Below, in pieces: positions 7,166-17,301 of a stretch of 64,000 nt of DNA. Location: NCBI RefSeq assembly GCF_011300875.1, contig NZ_CP049862.1:434001-498000 (forward strand), written 5' to 3'. Position 1 is the stretch's first letter; each line of letters opens with the position of its first letter. The DNA is from Sanguibacter sp. HDW7. GTDB lineage: Bacteria; Actinomycetota; Actinomycetes; Actinomycetales; Cellulomonadaceae. Below the pieces are notes generated by a model. It was not told the DNA's origin. It made no database searches and saw only the letters and a list, made by a program, of their open reading frames with translations. A program made the translations under genes and the position numbers.

Positions 7166-8227
7166 ATGTCCGAGACCGCGACCCTCGACGCTGCGCGCGC
7201 CCGCAGCGCCCGCCTCGAGCAGCAGATCGCCCAGAACCCCGGCCAGTTCCGCGTCCTCACGGGTGAGCGCCCGACGGGGCCGCTGCACCTCGGCCACCTC
7301 GTCGGCACGCTCGCCAACCGGGTGCGTCTGCAGGAGGCGGGGGTCGAGCTCATGCTCATCCTCGCGGACTACCAGGTCATCACGGACCGTGACGAGATCG
7401 GCGACCTGCGCGCGACGATCCGCGAGATCCTCCTCGACTACGTCGCCGTCGGCATCGACGTCGAGAAGGCGACGATCTTCACGCACTCGTCGGTCCCCGC
7501 GCTCAACCAGCTGCTCCTGCCGTTCCTCTCGCTCGTCTCCGTCGCGGAGCTCGACCGCAACCCGACGGTCAAGGCGGAGACGGCCGCGACGGGCGGCCGT
7601 GCGATGAGCGGCCTCATGCTCACGTACCCCGTGCACCAGGCGGCGGACATCCTCTTCTGCCACGGCAACGTCGTGCCCGTCGGGCAGGACCAACTGCCGC
7701 ACCTCGAGATGACGCGCGTCGTCGCCCGCCGCTTCAACCAGCGGTACTCGCCGGACGCGCCGTACTTCCCCGAGCCCGCCGCGCTGCTCGCCCCGTCGCC
7801 GACCGTGCTCGGCACGGACGGCACGAAGATGAGCAAGTCGCGCGGCAACGCGCTCATGCTCTCGGCGACGGAGGACGAGACGGCGCGCTGGGTCAAGCGT
7901 GCGAAGACCGACACGGAGCGACGCATCACGTACGACCCCGCGAGGCGTCCGGAGGTCGCGAACCTCCTCGACCTGCTGGCGCTCGCGACGGGCGAGGACG
8001 CGGCCGCGGCCGCCGAGCGCATCGGCGACGGCGGCGCGGGCGTCCTCAAGCGTGAGCTCACGGAGGCGCTCGTCGAGCACCTCCGCCCCCTGCGGGAGCG
8101 GCGTGCCGCCGCGGCGTCGTCGGGCGACGACGTGCTCGAGATCCTGCGCCGCGGCAACGCGCGCGCGAACGAGCTCGCGGACGCGACGCTCGCCGACGTC
8201 CGACGACTCATGGGGACCGACTACTGA
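7166..8227 (+). CDS. trpS: Tryptophanyl-tRNA synthetase
   Basis: A 353-residue class I aminoacyl-tRNA synthetase that charges tRNA-Trp in the cytoplasm. The HIGH motif appears as HLGH (residues 41-44) after GERPTGPL, the KMSKS motif is exact (residues 221-225), and the conserved GQDQLPHLEMTR loop is present between them. The ATG at 7166 is chosen over the GTG at 7085 because GGAG lies 7 nt upstream and family members start close to the LEQQIAQNPGQFRVLTG region; the upstream stretch is leader RNA. The Trp-codon leader upstream implies induction by tryptophan starvation. It overlaps the next gene by one base. Confidence 0.96.
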   Translation: MSETATLDAARARSARLEQQIAQNPGQFRVLTGERPTGPLHLGHLVGTLANRVRLQEAGVELMLILADYQVITDRDEIGDLRATIREILLDYVAVGIDVEKATIFTHSSVPALNQLLLPFLSLVSVAELDRNPTVKAETAATGGRAMSGLMLTYPVHQAADILFCHGNVVPVGQDQLPHLEMTRVVARRFNQRYSPDAPYFPEPAALLAPSPTVLGTDGTKMSKSRGNALMLSATEDETARWVKRAKTDTERRITYDPARRPEVANLLDLLALATGEDAAAAAERIGDGGAGVLKRELTEALVEHLRPLRERRAAAASSGDDVLEILRRGNARANELADATLADVRRLMGTDY

Positions 8228-8841
8228 TGCCTGATCATCCTCGTCACTCGGCGGCCGTCGACCTCGCGCTCCTCGAGGGCGCGGTGCACGTCTGGTACCG
8301 CGAGCGGTCCGTGCTGCGGTTCCGCGCGCGGGCCCTGCTCGTCGTCGGGGTCGTCCTGGCCGTGCTGGTCGTCGGGCTCGTTGTCGAGCAGCTGCGGGTG
8401 CCGGCGGTCCTCACGGTCGTGCTGCTTGCGCCGGCTGCGGTCGCGGCTGCCGCGGTCGTCGTGCGCGCCGGGGACGTGTGGGGACTCGACGAGGGGTTCG
8501 CGCTCGCGGTGCGGGCCGACGGGCTCGTGCTTCCGCGCTTCGGGTTCGTGCCGTGGGAGCAGGTGACGGGCGTGCGAGTCGTCGACGACGAGGCGTCCGG
8601 CGTCGTGCCGCGCTTCCAGGCGTGGCTCGGCGTGCGGTCGGTGCGGATCCTCCACGTGTACGTCGACGACGTCGCGGCGCTCGCGTCGCGTGCGCCGGCC
8701 CGCTGGGCACGGCAGGTTGCCACGGATCCGGCGGCGCGACGGCGCGGCTGGGCGTTCGCGCCCGAGGCGCAGGTCGAGGACGGCGCGTACGCGGAGGTGC
8801 TGTCCGCGGTGAGGGAGCACGCGCCGCACCTGCTGGGCTGA
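8227..8841 (+). CDS. Membrane protein with PH-like domain
   Basis: A 204-residue protein. An N-terminal soluble stretch leads into two adjacent membrane segments (about residues 34-55 and 58-80), followed by a cytoplasmic part with the pattern FALAVRADGLVLPRFGFVPWEQVTGVRV, which resembles bacterial PH-like (bPH/DUF304-type) modules, then a charged C-terminal region. The function is not known. The ATG overlaps the trpS stop (TGATG), so it is translated with trpS. A short second copy of its C-terminal region follows at 8861-8983. Confidence 0.7.
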   Translation: MPDHPRHSAAVDLALLEGAVHVWYRERSVLRFRARALLVVGVVLAVLVVGLVVEQLRVPAVLTVVLLAPAAVAAAAVVVRAGDVWGLDEGFALAVRADGLVLPRFGFVPWEQVTGVRVVDDEASGVVPRFQAWLGVRSVRILHVYVDDVAALASRAPARWARQVATDPAARRRGWAFAPEAQVEDGAYAEVLSAVREHAPHLLG

Positions 8842-8860
8842 CCTGGGCGTTCGCGCGTCG

Positions 8861-8983
8861 GTGAGCGATCTGGCGCACCGCCTGCGCGGCTGGGTGTTCG
8901 CGCCGTCGGCCCAGCTCGAGGAGCGCAGTCTCGCGCGCATCGTCGACGCGATCTGGGAGCACGGGCTCCAGGTTCTCTGCTGA
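8861..8983 (+). pseudogene. Remnant of a second copy of the preceding gene (C-terminal tail)
   Basis: The 40 codons from the GTG at 8861 to the TGA at 8983 read …RLRGWVFAPSAQLEERSLARIVDAI…, parallel to RRRGWAFAPEAQVEDGAYAEVLSAV in the C-terminal region of the gene at 8227-8841. The spacing to the stop is also similar. Everything upstream of this tail is missing, so it looks like a deleted tandem paralogue. It might instead be a small translated ORF, but no ribosome-binding site is seen. Confidence 0.55.
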
Positions 8984-9069
8984 GGACCGTCCCGGACGAA
9001 AGTCGCTTCCTGGGCGGACAGGGCGCGCTACTCTCCTTCTAGAGAGGGTGGCCAGGGAGCGGGGGCGCT

Positions 9070-10332
9070 GTGCGACGGACAACGGTGTTGTGGGGTGCGG
9101 CGGCCTGCGTCGTGCTCGCTGCGTGCACGGGGCAGGGCCCCGCAGACCCGGCGTCGCCGCCGACCGCGGACGCGCCGTCGTCGACGGTGGACCGCGCGAC
9201 AGATCCGTCGGGCACGCCCGGACCGACAGGCGACGGCGCGACGACCCCCGGCGCCACGGGCGACGGCCCGAGCGCAACCCCGAGCGGCACCCCGGCAGAG
9301 GCGATGCTCCGATGGGCCGACGGCACACCCGTCGAGGGTGCGCAGCTCGATCTCGGTGCCGCCTCCCGCGTGCGGCTCGGCACGGACGTCACGCACGTGC
9401 GGGACGTCCCCGCGGAGCCCGGCCGCTTCTCCCTGCTCGACGACCTGCGCCCGGACGGCTCGTTCCTCACGCTCGCCGCGGACGCGGGCGGGACCGGTGG
9501 CGGGACCGCGATCGGCGCGCTGCGCGAGGTGACGGCGACGGGCGAACGCACGCTGCGGCCGCCGCCCGACACCGACCTCGACCGGCTCACGTCGATCGCC
9601 TCGATGCGACGCGTCGACGGTGGCATCGCGTGGATCGAGGTGCTCGACGGCGGCGCGCCGCGACGGCTCGTGCTCGCGCCGGACGGGTCCTCGCAGGGAA
9701 GGGCGGTCCGGAAGGCTGCGAGCGACGGTGATGCGCCGGCTGCGCTCGCACGCTGGGGAGCGGTGCTCCTTGACGGTCGCGTCCTCGCCTGGGACGGCAC
9801 GGTGACGGGGGAGCCGGCGGAGCCGGCGCTTGGGCTGCGTCACGTCGAGGCCGGCGACGACGTCGTCGAGACGCGGTGCGACCTCGAGGCGTGCGAGATC
9901 GTGCTCATCACCGAGGGCGGTCGACGGGAGCCGCTGCTGCGCGGCCCGCTCGGGATGTGGGTCTTGGTCGCGGACGGCCGCTACGTCGTTGCCGTCGTCG
10001 ATCGTGAGGACGGGACGTCGACGACCTGGGGTGTCGACACCCGCGAACGCACGGCGGTGCGCATCGTCGGCGAGCTGTGGGGCAGCGCCATGAGCGAGGG
10101 GCGGATCCTCGCGTTCGACGACCCGGACGCCCGCGTTGTCGTCGTCGATCTGGCGGCCGGGACTGTCGAGCAGCTCCGCGTCGAGACCGGGGCCCATGGC
10201 TATGAGATCGCGGGCGACCTCATCGCGGTGACGACCGGCTACAGCGAGGGAGCGGGGGCCGACGGCGACGGCGGAGACGTGCTGCGCTGGCCGCACGGGG
10301 CCGCGCGTCGAGCGGCGGATCCTGCACGGTAG
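9070..10332 (+). CDS. Secreted lipoprotein, WADG-family paralogue 1
   Basis: A 420-residue predicted lipoprotein. A short basic N-terminus and hydrophobic core end in a lipobox (VVLAAC, Cys at about residue 18), followed by a Pro/Thr/Ser/Gly-rich tether of ~60 residues and a globular domain that opens with LRWADGTPVEGAQLDLG. The rest alternates short strand-like segments with repeated motifs such as VLAWDGT, ILAFDDP and VVDLAAG, which suggests a beta-propeller. It is related to the lipoproteins at 14647 and 15999: the same WADG start, a Cys pair near CDLEACEI, and a similar total length. The function is unknown; it should sit on the outer face of the membrane. Start GTG with a GGGAGCGGGGG upstream. 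Confidence 0.75.
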   Translation: MRRTTVLWGAAACVVLAACTGQGPADPASPPTADAPSSTVDRATDPSGTPGPTGDGATTPGATGDGPSATPSGTPAEAMLRWADGTPVEGAQLDLGAASRVRLGTDVTHVRDVPAEPGRFSLLDDLRPDGSFLTLAADAGGTGGGTAIGALREVTATGERTLRPPPDTDLDRLTSIASMRRVDGGIAWIEVLDGGAPRRLVLAPDGSSQGRAVRKAASDGDAPAALARWGAVLLDGRVLAWDGTVTGEPAEPALGLRHVEAGDDVVETRCDLEACEIVLITEGGRREPLLRGPLGMWVLVADGRYVVAVVDREDGTSTTWGVDTRERTAVRIVGELWGSAMSEGRILAFDDPDARVVVVDLAAGTVEQLRVETGAHGYEIAGDLIAVTTGYSEGAGADGDGGDVLRWPHGAARRAADPAR

Positions 10333-10429
10333 GGGCGCTCGCGTCGACGACGTTCGATGCGACGGGGCTCGGTGCGCCGAGGAGCTTTCGCGCCCGGCCG
10401 GGAGCGACCGCGGGACCGAGGTCGCCAGG

Positions 10430-10449
10430 CCTTGGCTGACCAGCCAGGG
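10430..10449. terminator. Weak hairpin between convergent genes
   Basis: An 8-bp stem (10430-10437 with 10442-10449, one G-U pair) with a GACC loop lies between the lipoprotein stop (10332) and the surE stop (10453). Nothing else is recognisable in this gap. Confidence 0.4.
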
Positions 10450-10452
10450 CGG

Positions 10453-11286
10453 TCACCTGTCGACCGGGAGGTCCTGTCCGGTGAGCACGCCTGCGTCGAC
10501 GAGGTCGACGGGCGCGTCCTTGCGCGTCGGCCCGGGCTCGTCGGACGGCAACGGAGCGTCGTCGTCGGCGACGGGCGCACGCAGCAGCGACACCGTCGCC
10601 CACCCGCGCGAGAGCAGCCCCGCGTCCGAGCGGGGCTCGCTCGACGCGTCCGTGCCCGTGTACGTGAGCGTGAGGTGACCCTGGTCGAGCTCGCGGATGC
10701 GAGCGTGGACCATGCCGAAGCTCGCGAGCGGTGCACGACGCAGCCCGATGACGTCGGCGAGCGGCCGGTCGGGCACGTTGAGGTTGACGACGCCGCTCGG
10801 GTCGGGGTGCTCGAGCAGCCACGCGAGCACACGGGCCGTGAAGTGCTCGGCGGTGTCCCAGTGCTGCGGGTCCGCGGAGTTGAGCGACACCGCCATGCCG
10901 AGGATCTTGTGGGTGCTCGCGGCGTGCGCGGCGCCGACCGTCCCCGAGTGCAGGGTCGCGTGCCCTGTGTTGGCGCCGCGGTTGACGCCCGAGAGCACGA
11001 GGTCGGGCGCGGGCCCGAAGCCGCCGTGGGCGGCGACCATCGTGATGAGCGCGGGCGTCGCCCGGACGCCGAACGACTCGACGCCGTCGGGGAGCCCCGG
11101 TGGGGAGCGACGTTCGACGACGAGCCGCCCGTCGTCCTCCGCCCCCATGAGGGACGCGCTCGCGCCCGAGGACTCGCGTCGCGGTGCCGCGACGACGACG
11201 TCGTGACCGGCGGCGAGCGCGACGCGTGCGAGCACCGTGAGCCCGGGGGAGTCGATGCCGTCGTCGTTCGTGATGAGCGTGCGCAC
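10453..11286 (-). CDS. surE: 5'/3'-nucleotidase SurE
   Basis: A 277-residue SurE phosphatase. The N-terminal TLITNDDGIDSPGL carries the metal-binding NDDG motif, followed by VVVAAPRRESSGASASLM, the metal-ligand LSGVNRGANTG, and the YSGTVGAA-type stretch (HSGTVGAAHAAS). These enzymes dephosphorylate nucleoside monophosphates in the cytoplasm with a divalent metal. The GTG start at 11286 has AGGAGG 5-10 nt upstream and places NDDG at residues 7-10, as in the family. The C-terminal ~40 residues (Asp/Pro-rich) extend the core. It lies 95 nt downstream of a PfkB kinase on the same strand. Confidence 0.92.
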   Translation of the reverse strand: MRTLITNDDGIDSPGLTVLARVALAAGHDVVVAAPRRESSGASASLMGAEDDGRLVVERRSPPGLPDGVESFGVRATPALITMVAAHGGFGPAPDLVLSGVNRGANTGHATLHSGTVGAAHAASTHKILGMAVSLNSADPQHWDTAEHFTARVLAWLLEHPDPSGVVNLNVPDRPLADVIGLRRAPLASFGMVHARIRELDQGHLTLTYTGTDASSEPRSDAGLLSRGWATVSLLRAPVADDDAPLPSDEPGPTRKDAPVDLVDAGVLTGQDLPVDR

Positions 11287-11381
11287 GTGAGACCTCCTCG
11301 TCTCGTCCTTCCTCCACCCTGCACCGGACGGCCTGATCCCGCAGGGTGGCAGCTCCCGGTTCGTCGGCCCGGATGCCCGGT

Positions 11382-12314
11382 TCAGTCGGTGAGGGGGTCG
11401 ATGCGGATCTCGCTCGCCCACCGCTCGACCTGCTCGCGGCGACCCGTGCCGAGGCCGTGGCGGGTGACGTTGAGCGCGCCCGCGGCCGCGCCGAGCCGCA
11501 CGGCCTCGACGAGCGGCTCGCCGCGCGCGAGGCCGACGGCGATCCCGGCCGTCATCGAGTCGCCTGCGCCCCGGTGGTCGACGGTCGTCATAGGAGGCGT
11601 CGTCACGAGGAACGACGTGTCGGCGGCGACGAGGAGCGCGGGCTCGCCCGCCCGTGAGACGACGAGCGCTCCGAGGCCGTCGGCGACGAGCCCCCGTGCG
11701 GCGGCGGCGAGCGCGGGAAGGCTCGGGTCTGCGGCGAACCCGCCGTCGACGAGCTCCTCGTGGCTCATCTTGAGGACGATGCCCTCGACGTCGGCCACGG
11801 CGCGGGCCTGCGTGCCGGAGAGGTCCGCGACGACCGTGCGGTCCGCGGCCCGCAGGTCGCGGGCTAGGCGTCCGAGGACGTCGGGGGCGAGCGTCGGGTC
11901 CCGCGTGCCCGTGAGCACGCACGCGTCGGAGTCGAGCGACGCGACGAGGAACGTCCCGTAGAGGTCGTCGACGACGTGGCGGTCGAGCGTCCGCGACGGC
12001 TGCCGAGCGAGCTCGAGCCGCTCGCCGCCCCGTCGGTCGTGGACGTACGCGCCGGTCGGTGGGCCGGGAGTCGTGCGCAGGTCGATGCCCTCCTCGCGGG
12101 CGAGGTGCGCGACGACGGTCCCGGTCTCCCCGCCGACGGAGGCGCACGCCGTGACGGTCGCCCCGAGGGAGCGCGCCATGCGCGCGAGCCACAGCCCCTG
12201 CCCGCCGGCGTGGACGTGGATCTCGGGCGAGTCGAGCTCGGTCGAGACCTCGACGGTCACGGTGAGCAGCGGGTCGGGAGCGAGGACGACGACGTGGGGC
12301 GAGGTGGTTTCCAT
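11382..12314 (-). CDS. PfkB-family sugar kinase (1-phosphofructokinase-like)
   Basis: A 310-residue ribokinase-fold kinase. The N-terminus reads VVVLAPDPLLTVTVEV, followed by the HAGGQGLWLARMARSLGA substrate-loop region (GG(K/Q)G.NVA-like) and the C-terminal PfkB signature DHRGAGDSMTAGIAVGLA, whose Asp is the catalytic base (residues ~245-260). The order is closest to the 1-phosphofructokinase/tagatose-6-phosphate kinase branch, but the substrate cannot be fixed. A TATGCT box sits 5 nt before the ATG, suggesting a leaderless transcript. It lies downstream of the DUF779 gene by 36 nt. Confidence 0.82.
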   Translation of the reverse strand: METTSPHVVVLAPDPLLTVTVEVSTELDSPEIHVHAGGQGLWLARMARSLGATVTACASVGGETGTVVAHLAREEGIDLRTTPGPPTGAYVHDRRGGERLELARQPSRTLDRHVVDDLYGTFLVASLDSDACVLTGTRDPTLAPDVLGRLARDLRAADRTVVADLSGTQARAVADVEGIVLKMSHEELVDGGFAADPSLPALAAAARGLVADGLGALVVSRAGEPALLVAADTSFLVTTPPMTTVDHRGAGDSMTAGIAVGLARGEPLVEAVRLGAAAGALNVTRHGLGTGRREQVERWASEIRIDPLTD

Positions 12315-12350
12315 CCCCGAGCATAGGCACGGGTCGGTGCGCCGCGCTCC

Positions 12351-12758
12351 CTAGGCGAACGGCTCCGACTCGTCCATGAGGCGGGAGCGGATGACGAAGC
12401 GCACGCCCTCGGGAGCCTCAACGGAGAAGCCGGCGCCGCGGCCGGGCACGACGTCGACCGTGAGGTGGGTGTGGGACCAGTAGGCGAACTGCTCGGACGA
12501 CATCCAGAACTCGAGGGGCTGTGCCTCGTCCCCGTCCGGGGCGAGGTCGAAGCGGCCGAGCAGCACGTCGCGCTCAGTCGTGAGGAGCTCCCCCGCGGGG
12601 AAGCACATGGGGCTCGACCCGTCGCAGCAGCCGCCGGACTGGTGAAACATGAGCGGCCCGTGCTGGACCCACAGGCGGCGCAGCAGGTCGAGGGAGTCGT
12701 CGGCGAGCGCGACGCGTGAGCGGGTCTCGCCGGGGATCGTCACGTCGGCGTCGAGCAT
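12351..12758 (-). CDS. DUF779 protein associated with aldehyde dehydrogenase
   Basis: A 135-residue protein of the DUF779 family. Its hallmark is the HQSGGCCDGSSPMCFP stretch (residues ~39-54), with clustered Cys residues that could bind metal, followed by WSHTHLTVDVVPGRGAGFSVEAPEG. Family members are regularly encoded next to acetaldehyde-type dehydrogenases, as here (ald ends at 12924). The function is unknown, possibly an accessory to the dehydrogenase. The ATG at 12758 has AAGGAC about 5 nt upstream and is preferred over longer in-frame options. Confidence 0.85.
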   Translation of the reverse strand: MLDADVTIPGETRSRVALADDSLDLLRRLWVQHGPLMFHQSGGCCDGSSPMCFPAGELLTTERDVLLGRFDLAPDGDEAQPLEFWMSSEQFAYWSHTHLTVDVVPGRGAGFSVEAPEGVRFVIRSRLMDESEPFA

Positions 12759-12820
12759 GAGGTGTCCTTCGTGTGGGGGCAGGGCGTCCGGCGTCCCCTC
12801 CCGCTCCCTCGACCCCGACC

Positions 12821-12863
12821 CGTAGCGCCTGTGCACACCGGGGGAGTGTGCACAGACGCTACG
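12821..12863. terminator. Strong hairpin between ald and the DUF779 gene
   Basis: Arms CGTAGCG-C-CTGTGCACAC (12821-12838) and GTGTGCACAG-A-CGCTACG (12846-12863) form an 18-position stem with one C-A mismatch and a 7-nt loop. It sits 61 nt beyond the ald stop and 63 nt before the DUF779 start, so it may terminate ald or tune expression of the second gene. The outer word CGTAGCG/CGCTACG recurs in the hairpin at 33017-33057. Confidence 0.65.
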
Positions 12864-12923
12864 AGTCGGTCTGAGGGGTGGGCAGGTGGGGCGGTGCCGT
12901 GCCGGGTCGCGGCCGGGCCGGGT

Positions 12924-14447
<1,524 letters not shown>

Positions 14448-14483
14448 GGTGCTCCTTCGACGTCGTTGTCGGCGGTCTGGCTC

Positions 14484-14501
14484 GTGTGAGCCACGTCACA
14501 C
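14484..14501. promoter_or_regulatory. CRP- or Rex-type operator upstream of ald
   Basis: GTGTGA-N6-TCACAC is a perfect 6-bp palindrome with a 6-nt spacer, matching the TGTGA-N6-TCACA pattern. That pattern fits both CRP/GlxR-type cAMP receptors and actinobacterial Rex sites; rex itself is in this window (59308). It lies in the divergent region between ald and the lipoprotein at 14647. Just beyond it, 14521-14534 is TGCACGACGTTGCA, which recurs at 57444-57457. Confidence 0.65.
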
Positions 14502-14646
14502 ACGCTAGAGCGGTAGGGGTTGCACGACGTTGCACCGCAGGTCGGGACGCCATGCGGCCGCCGTCGACGCCGGCGCCGCGGGTCCGCTAGCGTCGAGCCG
14601 TCACCGGCGACGAGGTCGGTGACATGGCAGGCGGGGAGGGGGCGAG

Positions 14647-15999
14647 GTGCGGAACGTCGGACGCAGGGGCACGACGGGTGCGCGCAGCCGTGCCGTCGGC
14701 GCCGCGGCGTTGCTCGCGCTCGCCGCGGGTGGCCTCGCCGCGTGCACGCCGGCTCCGACGCCCACGGCTCCGACGCCCGTCTCGACGACGCCCGCACCGA
14801 CGGTGACGACGGACGAGCCCTCGACCGATCCCGAGACAGAGATCCCCGGGGGCGTCTTCCCGGGGTTTCCGACCGACGAGCCCACCGTCGAGCCGGAGGA
14901 GCCGCTCCGGTGGGCCGACGGCTCCGAGATCGAAGGAACCCTCCTCGACACGGGTACTGCCCGGCGCCTCGGCCCGGACGCCCTCACCGTCCTGCGGGAG
15001 CTCGAGTCCCCCGAGGGGCTCAGCCTCAACCTCCTGGACGTCGCCGTCGACGGCACGGTCCTCGTCTCGGACGTCGGCGAGCAGCGCTACGTCGAGCGCG
15101 AGGACGGCAGCGTCACCGTCGAGGCCACCGAGGGCTCAGTCGTGAGGGTCGTCGGGCCCAGGGGTGAGAAGGTCCTCACCTCGCCGTCGAAGGAGCCCGA
15201 GGAGACCTACTCGGGTCTCCTCCTGCCTGACGGCTCGGCCGTGTGGTTCGGTTCCCTGCTCGAGGAGAGCGCCGAGAACCACGTGTACCGCGCGCCGGCG
15301 GGGAGCACGAAGGGCGCCGAGGTCACCGGAGGCAAGGATGACGGGCCCGACGGCTTCGCGGGCTACCTCGACGACGGCATCGTGCTGCGCGACGGCAGGC
15401 TCCGCGCCTGGGACGGCACGACGCGCACGTTCATCGATCCGCTCGGCGAGGGCTCCGGCGTCCAGCGCGCCGGGTGCGCGCGCGAGGAGTGCCCGCTCAT
15501 CCGGGAGGACGTGACGTTCGACGACGACGCCGCCGAAGGCGACGCGACGGGGTACCTGCGCCCCGCGCACACGACGGTGTCGTTCCTCGAGGACGGTGCG
15601 TCGACCCCTGTGCTGACGTACGGGGGCGGTGGCTCGGTCGTCGGCGCGTACGAGCAGTGGATCGTCGTCGCGAACTTCAGCCCCGAGTCGGGCCACCGGA
15701 CGTGGATACTCGACACGTCGAACCGCACGGCCCGCTACCTCGCCGACCTGCCGAGCTTCGCGCTCGCGGGCCCACGACTCGTGTGGGGGACGTACCAGTA
15801 CAACGGTGAGCTCGACGACGAGGGGGGTGACGTCCACGTGCTCGACGTGCGGACCGGGGACCTCGCGCGCATCGTCGTCGACGAGGCCGTGGGCTGGCCG
15901 AGAGTCGCCGGCGACATCGTCGCATGGACCCGCCAGGCTGCGGATGGCAGCCTGGGCCGCACCGGCGCCGTCGCGCGCTTCGGCAAGGACGTCCCGTGA
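14647..15999 (+). CDS. Secreted lipoprotein, WADG-family paralogue 2
   Basis: A 450-residue predicted lipoprotein: basic N-terminus, hydrophobic core, lipobox GLAAC (Cys near residue 36), a Pro/Thr-rich tether, and a globular domain starting LRWADGSEIEGTLLDTGTARRLG. A Cys pair (GCAREECPL) sits where paralogue 1 has CDLEACEI and paralogue 3 has CSTGDCF, which suggests a conserved disulphide. Strand-rich repeats (DGRLRAWDGT, TWILDTSNR, VHVLDVRTG) suggest a propeller. It overlaps paralogue 3 by three bases, so the two are co-translated. The GTG at 14647 follows a purine-rich GGGGAGGGGGCGAG. Function unknown. Confidence 0.75.
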   Translation: MRNVGRRGTTGARSRAVGAAALLALAAGGLAACTPAPTPTAPTPVSTTPAPTVTTDEPSTDPETEIPGGVFPGFPTDEPTVEPEEPLRWADGSEIEGTLLDTGTARRLGPDALTVLRELESPEGLSLNLLDVAVDGTVLVSDVGEQRYVEREDGSVTVEATEGSVVRVVGPRGEKVLTSPSKEPEETYSGLLLPDGSAVWFGSLLEESAENHVYRAPAGSTKGAEVTGGKDDGPDGFAGYLDDGIVLRDGRLRAWDGTTRTFIDPLGEGSGVQRAGCAREECPLIREDVTFDDDAAEGDATGYLRPAHTTVSFLEDGASTPVLTYGGGGSVVGAYEQWIVVANFSPESGHRTWILDTSNRTARYLADLPSFALAGPRLVWGTYQYNGELDDEGGDVHVLDVRTGDLARIVVDEAVGWPRVAGDIVAWTRQAADGSLGRTGAVARFGKDVP

Positions 16000-17255
16000 T
16001 GCGCGCCCTGCGCGCCCTGTGCGCGGGAGTCGCTGCCGCGGCGCTGCTCGCGCTCGCGGCCTGCACGCCGTCGAGCACCGACCCGACTCCGCCGCCGACG
16101 TCGCCGCCGACCGTGACGCCCGCGCCGTCGTCGACCACGACGCCCGAACCGCCGTCCGACCCGGACCCGACGGTGCCGGACGACCTCGCGACCGTGGGGG
16201 CGCAACCGATGACGTGGGCCGACGGAACGCTCGTCGACCTCGTGCCCCTCGACCCGGGCCTCGCCCGGCGGCTCGACGCGGCGAGCCTCCGGACCGTCGC
16301 TCGACCGCAGGCCGCGGACGGAAACGAGCTCGTGCTGCTCGGCCTCGGTGACGACGGTTCCGCGCTCGTCGCCGACGCGACGCAGGCCACGAACATCGAC
16401 GAGGCGGAATCCCGCACGACGCGGCTGCGGTTCGAAGGACCGGGTGGCGCGCGCGAGCTCGACCCGCGGCCTGGTGACGGCCTGTTCTACGGCGGGCGCG
16501 TCCTCGATGACGGTGGCGCGCTCGGGTTCCGCTACAGCTCGGAGGGGAACTTCGACGGCGATGTCCTTCACTTCCGCGCCGGTGAGAACCGGTCCGAGCG
16601 CATTGACCTTCAGGGCGGGCGAGTCCTCGACGCGGGGGTGCTCGGCGTGGACGGCTCCCTCACGACGTGGGACGGGAAGGAGCGCCCGACGGGGTTCACG
16701 ACCACTCCCGATACCGCCGACGTCTTCGCCACGGAGTGCAGCACGGGCGACTGCTTCTGGAGCACCCGCTATGACGAGTCGGTCGAGGCGTTCGAGCAGT
16801 CGGGTGCGCTCGTGCGGACCGTCGACGGCTCCGCCGAGGTCGTCGCGCACATCCCCGCGAACGCCCTGCTCATCGGGGCCGACGGGGACACCGTCGTCCT
16901 GCACTACTACGTGGCTGACGAGGTCGGGTGGAGGCTCGTGATCCTCGACGTCGCCGCACGGACCGCGAGGACGGTCGCCCACGTCGGGGTCGCGGACTTC
17001 GACGATGGCAGGCTCGCGTGGTCGGGCATCGACCCGCTCGTGTGGAACTCCGGCGAGGGCGGGGGGCGGGCCAGCGACGTCCATGTGCTCGACCTCGCCA
17101 CCGGTGCCCTCGTGCGCATCCCGCTGCAGGCCCCGGCCTACCAGGTGTTCGCTCGTGGGACGCACCTCGCGTGGACCCTCGTCGGGGAGTCGCAGGAGGA
17201 CCCCGTGACCCACGGTGTCGTCGTCGACCTCCCGGCAAAGCTCCTCGCGGGCTGA
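15999..17255 (+). CDS. Secreted lipoprotein, WADG-family paralogue 3
   Basis: A 418-residue predicted lipoprotein. The signal ends in ALAAC (Cys ~residue 22), a very Pro/Thr-rich tether of ~45 residues follows, and the globular domain starts MTWADGTLVDLVPLDPGLARRLD, clearly related to paralogue 2 (LDTGTARRLG). It shares the Cys pair (CSTGDC) and the DGSLTTWDG and VHVLDLATG repeats. The ATG at 15999 overlaps the TGA of paralogue 2 (TGATG); longer upstream frames would run into that gene and are not used. It is the last gene before a convergent GAF regulator. Function unknown; expected on the outer face of the membrane. Confidence 0.75.
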   Translation: MRALRALCAGVAAAALLALAACTPSSTDPTPPPTSPPTVTPAPSSTTTPEPPSDPDPTVPDDLATVGAQPMTWADGTLVDLVPLDPGLARRLDAASLRTVARPQAADGNELVLLGLGDDGSALVADATQATNIDEAESRTTRLRFEGPGGARELDPRPGDGLFYGGRVLDDGGALGFRYSSEGNFDGDVLHFRAGENRSERIDLQGGRVLDAGVLGVDGSLTTWDGKERPTGFTTTPDTADVFATECSTGDCFWSTRYDESVEAFEQSGALVRTVDGSAEVVAHIPANALLIGADGDTVVLHYYVADEVGWRLVILDVAARTARTVAHVGVADFDDGRLAWSGIDPLVWNSGEGGGRASDVHVLDLATGALVRIPLQAPAYQVFARGTHLAWTLVGESQEDPVTHGVVVDLPAKLLAG

Positions 17256-17301
17256 CGTGTCGGGGGCCGCACGCCGCAGGACGGCCGCGAGCGCCCCGGG
17301 C

